Below are positions 1 through 4,254 of a stretch of 6,331 nt of DNA, one piece after another. The translations under genes and the position numbers were made by a program. This stretch comes from Treponema sp. UBA6852 (GTDB lineage Bacteria > Spirochaetota > Spirochaetia > Treponematales > Treponemataceae), in the NCBI GenBank assembly GCA_002449305.1, contig DKDI01000017.1, forward strand, positions 1 through 6,331. Direction: 5' to 3'. Each line of letters starts with the position of its first letter. The first letter of the stretch is position 1. Below the pieces are notes generated by a model. The model saw only the letters and a list, made by a program, of their open reading frames with translations. It had not been told where the DNA came from and did no database searches.

Positions 1-110
1 TGCGATGTTTCTGAAAGAAACTCGGTTGATAATCTATTGAAAATTTCCAACAGATTCCTGACCAAGTTTACTGCGTAAACATCGCAGTGTCGTAGCACGG
101 GAATGACACA
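1..110. repeat. Palindromic MITE-like intergenic repeat, copy R1 (left end outside window)
   Basis: This non-coding block is made of nested inverted repeats. Positions 1-10 (TGCGATGTTT) pair perfectly with 78-87, and each arm holds its own small hairpin: GTTTC/GAAAC at 7-21 and GTTTAC/GTAAAC at 66-80. It ends in GCACGGGAATGACA, the reverse complement of the TGTCATTCCCGTGC that opens copy A near 4009. Positions 1-35 are the reverse complement of 4072-4106 with one mismatch, so R1 and A carry the same body in opposite orientation. The similarity to A then continues past the element on the same strand (about 105-141 against 4124-4160). No ORF or transposase is present, so it resembles a small non-autonomous mobile or REP-like element. 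The left end probably lies outside the window. Confidence 0.75.
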
Positions 111-210
111 TAAATTACTGTTCTTATCAAAACTCGAAATTAAGGGTATTAACTTTATATACGATTTTTTTCAAAAACTGCAAGGTTTCTAAAATAATCT
201 GCTGTGCCAT

Positions 211-239
211 TTGATTTTTTTGTGTTTTCTCTGTAAAAT
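211..239 (+). promoter_or_regulatory. Candidate sigma-70 promoter for the outer-membrane barrel gene
   Basis: TTGATT (211-216) and TAAAAT (234-239) are separated by 17 bp and lie 65 bp upstream of the GTG start at 304. The spacing is ideal and each box differs from consensus at one or two bases. The surroundings are very AT-rich, so chance matches are likely. Apart from R1 and this candidate, nothing else stands out in 111-290. Confidence 0.4.
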
Positions 240-303
240 CAGTAACTAATATTTTGCTACTTTGTTTATAACACTTTTCTTTTTTAACTTTTGGAGGCTT
301 TAA

Positions 304-1623
304 GTGAAAAAGGTTGTTTTGGGAATTGCAGCTGCACTTTTTATTGGAGCGGCTGCTAGCGCGCAGGTTTTGGAAAGAGCGCAGATTAAGAACACTTTGT
401 GGACTGGATTTGGAAACCCGTTTGACGGCGACACAATGTTCTATGGTTTTACTGATATTTTTCAGGCAAGATTTGATCAGGGCAAGTTCACGATGGACGG
501 AATGCTCAACATGGGCGCATTGGCAAACTATGAAAACGGCGGTGATGTTGACAACTTTGAAATTGGAACAACAAATTTGAATCCGCTTGCTCTTCACTAC
601 GGACGCAACACTAGAGGCGGCAACCACACAAATACGAATCGTGATGGTTATGATAATGCTATTAATTCAAACAACACAATTACTGACGCTTTTTATTTGA
701 ACTTTGTTTACCATATTAACCGCAACTTTGACTTTGGAATGGGAACAAAACTCAACTGGAAAGTCGGACCTGCTCCGGGATACGGCGACTGGGTTTGGGG
801 ACCTAACGCTCACGTAAGACAGGGCGGATTCAGCACAGCCTACGATGACCGCTCAGGCTCGTTCTATCCAAGCTCAACTTCATCTGACTGCGCAGGCTAC
901 TATAAGTTCAAAGTAGATGCTCCTGGCACTGCGGACGTTGTAGGATTCATTCCTTATTCAAATTCCTATGCAAGAAGAGGTCTTGGTGTAAGATATGTTT
1001 CAAAAGGAAAAATGAACTTTGAAGCTGGAGCTGCTATTCCTAACGGATTTAATACAGATGATCCTGCTGTAAACTTTGGTGTAAAGTTTGCTCCTGTAAA
1101 CTGGATAAGCATTGGGGCTGCAATGGAAGGTGCATTTGAAGATGCCGCAAACTTCTACGCTGGCTCAACAATAGGCGCAAAAAACTTTTTGCTTGAAGTT
1201 TATCTTGCAATGGATTCTTTGTTTACAAAAGAAAAGGATGACGAGGCTTACGGAATTGGAGGCGCGATTACTTTCTCTGTTCCTAACTCAAAGCTTTCTT
1301 TGCGTCCGGAAGCCGGCTTGAACTTCTTTGAAAACGACGATTACACATTCGCTTGGTATGCTGGAGCTGCTCTTATTGTTCCTATTAACAAGGACTTCCA
1401 GTTCAATGCTTATGGTTCTCTTGCATTCGGTTCTAAAGACAAGGACTGGGACGATGACGACTGGAACGGCGGACACATCTTTACAATCCGTCCTTCTGTA
1501 AAATATAAGTTCTCTAAGAAAACAGACTTTGATCTTAACTTGAACTTGGAAAACAGAAAAGCATTCGACGGAAAAACACGCAATGCTTGGTCTTGCGGAT
1601 TCTATGTAAGCCACATTCTGTAA
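304..1623 (+). CDS. Exported protein, probable outer-membrane beta-barrel (439 aa)
   Basis: The GTG start is chosen because GGAGG (293-297) lies 6 nt upstream and the next residues form a classic signal peptide: KK, a hydrophobic stretch, then ASA|Q, with cleavage expected after residue 20. The mature protein is rich in Gly, Asn, Phe, Tyr and Trp. It has many short alternating polar/apolar stretches such as FNAYGSLAFG and FDLNLNLEN, with no long hydrophobic helix after the signal. It ends in a likely last strand (SCGFYVSHIL). This pattern fits a transmembrane barrel or porin-like protein in the outer membrane. An acidic stretch at residues 379-390 (DKDWDDDDWNGG) is probably an exposed loop and might bind cations. 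Asn is mostly AAC and the G+C looks higher than in the following genes, which may reflect strong expression. I do not recognise the family; a soluble periplasmic beta protein is the alternative. It appears to be monocistronic, with repeat R2 directly downstream. Confidence 0.85.
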   Translation: MKKVVLGIAAALFIGAAASAQVLERAQIKNTLWTGFGNPFDGDTMFYGFTDIFQARFDQGKFTMDGMLNMGALANYENGGDVDNFEIGTTNLNPLALHYGRNTRGGNHTNTNRDGYDNAINSNNTITDAFYLNFVYHINRNFDFGMGTKLNWKVGPAPGYGDWVWGPNAHVRQGGFSTAYDDRSGSFYPSSTSSDCAGYYKFKVDAPGTADVVGFIPYSNSYARRGLGVRYVSKGKMNFEAGAAIPNGFNTDDPAVNFGVKFAPVNWISIGAAMEGAFEDAANFYAGSTIGAKNFLLEVYLAMDSLFTKEKDDEAYGIGGAITFSVPNSKLSLRPEAGLNFFENDDYTFAWYAGAALIVPINKDFQFNAYGSLAFGSKDKDWDDDDWNGGHIFTIRPSVKYKFSKKTDFDLNLNLENRKAFDGKTRNAWSCGFYVSHIL

Positions 1624-1629
1624 AGAAAG

Positions 1630-1705
1630 ATCTTTGGGTCAATGCCCGAAGATGACGGCTGGCTGCAATACTGTCATTCCCCGGCTTGACCTGAGGAATC
1701 TGTTT
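1630..1705. repeat. Palindromic intergenic repeat, copy R2
   Basis: Two copies of the repeat's end module face each other here. One is GGGTCAATGCCCGAAGATGAC (1636-1656 region, forward); the other is TGTCATTCC..GGCTTGACC (1673-1690, reverse). They are separated by about 16 bp. The first forms its own hairpin, with ATCTTTGGG at 1630-1638 pairing with CCCGAAGAT at 1645-1653. The second forms ATTCC..AGGAAT (1676-1699) with one mismatch and one wobble. The hairpin begins 6 bp after the stop codon of the barrel gene, so it could help stop or stabilise that mRNA. No T-run follows, so I do not call it an intrinsic terminator. Confidence 0.65.
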
Positions 1706-1709
1706 AAGC

Positions 1710-1738
1710 GCATTTATTTCTATATAAATGCAAGAGAA
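1710..1738 (+). other. Stem-loop in the leader of the phase-variable lipoprotein gene
   Basis: GCATTTAT (1710-1717) and ATAAATGC (1724-1731) form a perfect 8-bp stem with a 6-nt loop. Directly after it, AAGAGAA (1732-1738) can pair with TTCTCTT (1785-1791), which would close a 46-nt loop ending about 18 nt before the ribosome binding site. TAAAAT at 1773-1778 could be a -10 box, but I see no convincing -35. The spacer 1700-1808 therefore holds possible RNA structure but no gene and no recognised riboswitch. Confidence 0.35.
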
Positions 1739-1822
1739 TATGCTGTGGAATTCAGCTGAGGACCCACCACCGTAAAATCCGGACTTCTCTTAACTCTTTT
1801 TTTCGTTTAGGGGGATATCTAA

Positions 1823-2779
1823 ATGAAGTTCATAAAGGCGTGTTTTGCCTTTTTTTTAATTTCCTTTCTTTTTGCCTCGTGCATGAACAGCGTAGGCGAT
1901 TCAGATAATAATTCTTCAAATTCAAACAGCGAAAGAGCCTTGCTTTATGAAGAAGTTGCAAATACTGTGTGGTTTGCTTCAAATGAATATAGATTCGATT
2001 TTCCAGAAGATCAAGATAAAAAAATTGTTTACTTGAATTATATGCCGGACGGTGTTAATACAGAAAGATGGATTCAACTTACAGCAGAAGAAAGCGGCAT
2101 AACAAAAGCGAAGATTATTTATTCTACAAATATACGCGAAATAGGAAAAACTTCTGAAGTTTCTTTTTATAAAGAAAGCAATGGCAATGTTTACTTTAAA
2201 TGCGATTTTCTTTATGCAACAAGTATGCAGATTGCCGCAGATAACAGCGCTTCATTTTTTGACTATGAAAAAGTTCCTCCATTAAAATCTGACTATCTTG
2301 CAAATTTTGATGGAAAATATAAATTGAATAACAAAGGCTGGGAGTTGCAGATTGGTGCAAAACTTAGCATTGCTCAGGATATTAACCATTACTGGTTTGC
2401 AAATGTTCTTGCCACAGAATACGATGAAAAAACAAAAACTTATGATTTGCTTTTGGCTCACACTTCTCAAAATGGTGCGGCAGGCTCAACAAGTCCCGGC
2501 ATAACTGGAAACGAGCCTTTTGTAACAAAGCAAGGTCTTTTCTGGAATCATTGCACCCTAAAAAATAATGGGGGGGGGGCAACTGGAATGTTAAGTGGTC
2601 TTCTAATTGGTACGATAGCCCTGCAGAAGCTTTGGATGCTGCTTTGGATATGGATGACACATTTTATGGTCCTACGGAAACAAAGATGCACTACGTCTTT
2701 AACTTCTATTTTGGAGTGCCTGTTCAGTCAAAAGATAGTAGCTTGGAATATTGGACTGTGGAAAGAGGAGGGCGGATAG
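1823..2779 (+). CDS. Lipoprotein, N-terminal part; frame shifted after a G10 tract (probable phase-OFF form)
   Basis: ATG at 1823 is supported by AGGGGG (1809-1814), 8 nt upstream. Residues 1-20 are a lipoprotein signal: K2/K5, a Phe-rich core, lipobox LFASC with Cys20, then a Ser/Asn-rich linker. This predicts lipid anchoring and export to the envelope, possibly the surface. Residues about 40-250 are plausible soluble beta-rich sequence with repeated W/Y-containing strands; I do not recognise the family. At residues 250-252 the frame enters ten G (2570-2579). After that it reads an unlikely Leu/Trp-rich 66-residue tail (ATGMLSGLL..) that stops at 2777-2779. The real continuation is in another frame (2569-3300). 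Removing two G or adding one restores a 491-492 residue protein. This may be a phase-variable surface antigen caught in the OFF state, a recent frameshift, or a homopolymer sequencing error. Confidence 0.8.
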   Translation: MKFIKACFAFFLISFLFASCMNSVGDSDNNSSNSNSERALLYEEVANTVWFASNEYRFDFPEDQDKKIVYLNYMPDGVNTERWIQLTAEESGITKAKIIYSTNIREIGKTSEVSFYKESNGNVYFKCDFLYATSMQIAADNSASFFDYEKVPPLKSDYLANFDGKYKLNNKGWELQIGAKLSIAQDINHYWFANVLATEYDEKTKTYDLLLAHTSQNGAAGSTSPGITGNEPFVTKQGLFWNHCTLKNNGGGATGMLSGLLIGTIALQKLWMLLWIWMTHFMVLRKQRCTTSLTSILECLFSQKIVAWNIGLWKEEGG

Positions 2780-3300
2780 GTGCTTATACACAAGATTCTG
2801 ATGTTGCAAAAACTTGGACCTGGGCTGAAATAAAAAGCCACATTCCTAGCTATACAATTCCAGAAGACAAAATTGAAGATTACTGGTGGTATTCTACAAA
2901 GTCAATAACTTCTATAGAAAGTTCTTATGTCTATCCATTAAAAGACACAACGGAATTGTCTTTGGAAAGTTATGATATTTATCTTGCACTGAAAGATAAG
3001 AATTCCCCTGTTACTCTGGGATTTGTGCCAGCTGGAGAATATGAATTGAAAGGTACTGCTTGGGCTGGATATAAGGTTTCTTTTTCTGGTTCATCATGTA
3101 CTATTATCTATCCTGTTGGAGGCAATACCGAAACTAAAACATTTGATGTAGTTCCTGATATTGAGAACAATCCTAATTTTCAGGATTTTGGAGATAACTA
3201 TCCGAAAATAAGAATATTTTATAATCTTACGGGCAAATATCAAGTAAAACTTTATACTACAAGTAGAAAAAATACTAACGTAGTAGAATGGTCTAAATAA
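2569..3300 (+). CDS. C-terminal part of the same lipoprotein, out of frame with its start
   Basis: This frame opens just after a TAA at 2566-2568, so it has no native start. TTG at 2632 is the first usable start codon, but no good ribosome binding site precedes it and it falls inside conserved-looking sequence. Reading from the G tract gives GGGNWNVKWSSNWYDSPAEA, then DMDDTFYGPTETKMHYVFNFYFG. This is polar and aromatic-rich like the N-terminal part, so the two belong to one protein. The segment contains several W/Y-rich stretches and a final beta-rich region (GEYELKGTAWAGYKVSFSG.., GKYQVKLYTTSRKN) that resembles the immunoglobulin-like or lipocalin-like folds of many surface lipoproteins; that fold comparison is inference only. 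The stop is at 3298-3300. It should be made as protein only when the upstream G tract holds 8 or 11 G. Confidence 0.75.
   Translation, partial: WGGGNWNVKWSSNWYDSPAEALDAALDMDDTFYGPTETKMHYVFNFYFGVPVQSKDSSLEYWTVERGGRIGAYTQDSDVAKTWTWAEIKSHIPSYTIPEDKIEDYWWYSTKSITSIESSYVYPLKDTTELSLESYDIYLALKDKNSPVTLGFVPAGEYELKGTAWAGYKVSFSGSSCTIIYPVGGNTETKTFDVVPDIENNPNFQDFGDNYPKIRIFYNLTGKYQVKLYTTSRKNTNVVEWSK
2570..2579 (+). repeat. G10 homopolymer within a coding region (candidate contingency locus)
   Basis: Ten consecutive G follow AAAAAATAAT and precede CAACTGG. With n G residues, the downstream frame (GGC AAC TGG AAT) is reached only when n leaves remainder 2 on division by 3, so 8 and 11 are ON and 10 is OFF. 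Nine G leads to TAA within a few codons. Tracts of this length are known to slip during replication in many bacteria, including Treponema pallidum. The run is also where sequencing errors are most likely. Confidence 0.85.
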
Positions 3301-3308
3301 AGGATTAG

Positions 3309-3362
3309 TTTGCGGTAAATTGCACTGTTGTGTTCGTTTTCTAAAAACAGTTTAACTGCAAA
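3309..3362 (+). terminator. Imperfect long hairpin after the lipoprotein gene, possible terminator
   Basis: The left arm TTTGCGGTAA..ACTGTT (3309-3329) pairs with AACAGTTTAACTGCAAA (3346-3362). The pairing has a bulge of about four bases and a few mismatches, around a T-rich loop. It starts 9 bp after the stop codon and ends 32 bp before the next start. There is no proper U-run after it, so it may be a weak terminator, an mRNA stabiliser or an attenuator for the next gene. Confidence 0.3.
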
Positions 3363-3384
3363 TTAATATTATCTTAATTACAAT

Positions 3385-3388
3385 GGAG
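3385..3388 (+). promoter_or_regulatory. Ribosome binding site that decides the small lipoprotein start
   Basis: GGAG lies 6 nt before ATG at 3395. It overlaps the upstream in-frame ATG at 3383 (the G of that ATG is the first G of GGAG), so 3383 cannot be served by it and has no other purine-rich site. Translation therefore most likely starts at 3395, giving a standard signal (MKNTKFSFNRAW...). Confidence 0.7.
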
Positions 3389-3394
3389 TTTTTT

Positions 3395-3955
3395 ATGAAA
3401 AACACAAAATTTTCTTTTAACCGCGCCTGGTTGTTGTTAACCGCGCTTTTGATGTCTGTACTTGTAGCAGTTTCTTTTGCAGGCTGTAAATCTGATGATG
3501 ACGATGATGCTTCAATTTATGGAACATGGGTTAATAAAACAGATACTTACACTGAAACCTATAAAATAACTGAAACGATGTTTTCAAATGGATATTATGA
3601 AGGAAACAATCTTACTGTAATAGAGTCTTCTGATTCTGCAGGAATTATTTATGTAAAATATACAAAAGCTTATGAATCTAGGACGGAAGATCCAAGCGAC
3701 TCTTCTTGGACAAAATCATCGTATGAATATGGCGGTACAACTTATACTTCTTGCTATAGATATTCAGAAACAGCTCCTGATGTTGGCAAATGGTATGCCA
3801 TAAGCTATAAGAACTTAACAGATGACACTATTTCAATATCTGGTGCATACAAGTATGGGGGGGCAACTTCTACGGAAACTCTGGATGAGGCAGTTTCTGA
3901 ATTTACTATAGAAAACGGATATTTTGGAACATACTCCGACTGCACAAGACAGTAA
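3395..3955 (+). CDS. Small lipoprotein (186 aa), lipocalin-like pattern possible
   Basis: The start at 3395 is set by GGAG 6 nt upstream. Residues 1-31 form a lipoprotein signal with Arg10, a hydrophobic Leu/Val core and the lipobox SFAGC, with Cys31 the expected lipidated residue. An acidic run (DDDDD) follows; in other bacteria such residues after the Cys can affect sorting, but the spirochaete rule is unclear. The mature part starts with IYGTWVNKTDTYTETYKI, a Gly-x-Trp first-strand pattern like that of lipocalin-type small barrels, and continues with Tyr/Ser/Thr-rich strands to GYFGTYSDCTRQ. The family is not recognised and the lipocalin idea is inference. Cys residues in SCYRY and SDCTRQ might form a disulphide. 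A run of seven G at residues 155-157 is in frame here; slippage would replace the last 30 or so residues. It follows the phase-variable lipoprotein gene by 94 bp and may have its own promoter. Confidence 0.85.
   Translation: MKNTKFSFNRAWLLLTALLMSVLVAVSFAGCKSDDDDDASIYGTWVNKTDTYTETYKITETMFSNGYYEGNNLTVIESSDSAGIIYVKYTKAYESRTEDPSDSSWTKSSYEYGGTTYTSCYRYSETAPDVGKWYAISYKNLTDDTISISGAYKYGGATSTETLDEAVSEFTIENGYFGTYSDCTRQ
3857..3863 (+). repeat. G7 homopolymer within the small lipoprotein gene
   Basis: Seven G are flanked by AT before and CAACT after, the same flanks as the G10 tract upstream. In the present state the frame is intact (Tyr-Gly-Gly-Ala-Thr-Ser). One extra G would give a stop about nine codons after the tract, and one fewer about 15 codons after it. 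Seven G is near the lower limit for frequent slippage, so active phase variation is less certain here. Confidence 0.6.
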
Positions 3956-3982
3956 TAAAAAAGTGCGGAAGTCAATTTAGAA

Positions 3983-4004
3983 TTTTTGCAAAAACAATGT
4001 TTTT
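3983..4004 (+). terminator. A/T-only hairpin after the small lipoprotein gene, weak terminator candidate
   Basis: AAAAAC (3990-3995) and GTTTTT (3999-4004) form a 6-bp stem with a 3-nt loop. The preceding TTTTTGCAAAAA (3983-3994) is itself a perfect 12-bp palindrome that shares one arm, so the two structures exclude each other. The stem is GC-poor and would be weak on its own; the strong GC hairpin of repeat copy A follows at once. Confidence 0.25.
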
Positions 4005-4007
4005 AAT

Positions 4008-4128
4008 GTCATTCCCGTGCAGTGCGCCGCAAGACAGACGGTGACACGGGAATCTGCTGCAAAATTACAACAGATTATCGACCGAGTTTCTTTCAGAAAC
4101 ATCGCAGGGTCAAGCCCGATAATGACAC
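4008..4128. repeat. Palindromic MITE-like intergenic repeat, copy A
   Basis: The ends are TGTCATTCCCG.. (from 4008) and ..CGATAATGACAC (to 4128), imperfect terminal inverted repeats of each other. Inside, ATTCCCGTG (4011-4019) pairs perfectly with CACGGGAAT (4045-4053), AATCTG (4051-4056) with CAGATT (4071-4076), and GTTTC with GAAAC (4086-4100). Positions 4072-4106 match the reverse complement of 1-35 with one mismatch. The end module GGGTCAAGCCCGATAATGAC also occurs in R2. There is no coding capacity. A further stretch of about 32 bp (to about 4160) resembles the sequence after R1, so the mobile unit may be longer than its obvious inverted repeats. Confidence 0.75.
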
Positions 4129-4152
4129 TTGAATAACTGTTTTTATAAAAAG

Positions 4153-4182
4153 TTGACATTTATGTTATTTAATTGTTATTCC
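4153..4182 (+). promoter_or_regulatory. Candidate promoter for the TonB-dependent-receptor-like gene
   Basis: TTGACA (4153-4158) is a perfect -35 box. At 18 bp spacing lies TATTCC (4177-4182), preceded by TGT, which would be an extended -10 element. The -10 hexamer itself is poor. If real, transcription would begin inside repeat copy B, so the whole leader of the receptor mRNA would be repeat sequence. It lies in the stretch between repeats A and B, which otherwise holds nothing recognisable. Confidence 0.35.
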
Positions 4183-4250
4183 CATGCCGCGATACGGGAA
4201 TCTGTTATAAATTTAAAACATATCTTCGGGGCAAACCCCGAAGATGTCAT
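4174..4250. repeat. Palindromic intergenic repeat, copy B, abutting the receptor gene
   Basis: The element runs from TGTTATTCCCATGC to GAAGATGTCA. It carries the family hairpin ATTCCC/GGGAAT at its left, the GGGAATCTGTT motif seen near the other copies, and at its right a perfect 10-bp stem: ATCTTCGGGG (4222-4231) with CCCCGAAGAT (4236-4245) around a CAAA loop. The stem ends 9 nt before the ATG at 4255. R2 holds a degenerate version of the same hairpin (1630-1653). Confidence 0.65.
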
Positions 4251-4254
4251 TGGT

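Noticed and set aside
127..627. Minus-strand open frame of 166 residues
   Set aside because: It overlaps the start and signal peptide of the clear plus-strand barrel gene, has no ribosome binding site, and its composition (Ser/Lys/Cys-rich, low complexity) is that of an antisense shadow.
1288..1614. Minus-strand open frame inside the barrel gene
   Set aside because: It is fully antisense to a well-supported gene, with no start signal and no recognisable sequence.
2632..2634. TTG at 2632 as the true start of an independent gene
   Set aside because: The frame is open back to the G tract with sequence typical of the same protein (NWNVKWSSNWYDSP), and there is no convincing ribosome binding site or signal peptide, so it is the displaced 3' part of the lipoprotein.
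3383..3394. Earlier ATG for the small lipoprotein
   Set aside because: It overlaps the GGAG that serves the ATG at 3395 and has no ribosome binding site of its own; it only adds MEFF to the signal.
4008..4250. CRISPR array or riboswitch in the repeat-rich spacer
   Set aside because: The repeats are palindromic, of unequal length and order, without uniform spacers; no known riboswitch core is recognisable.
4129..4254. In-frame upstream extension of the receptor gene from TTG at 4129 or ATG at 4162
   Set aside because: It only translates the tail of repeat A and repeat B and would bury the signal peptide that begins at 4255. No ribosome binding site is present.
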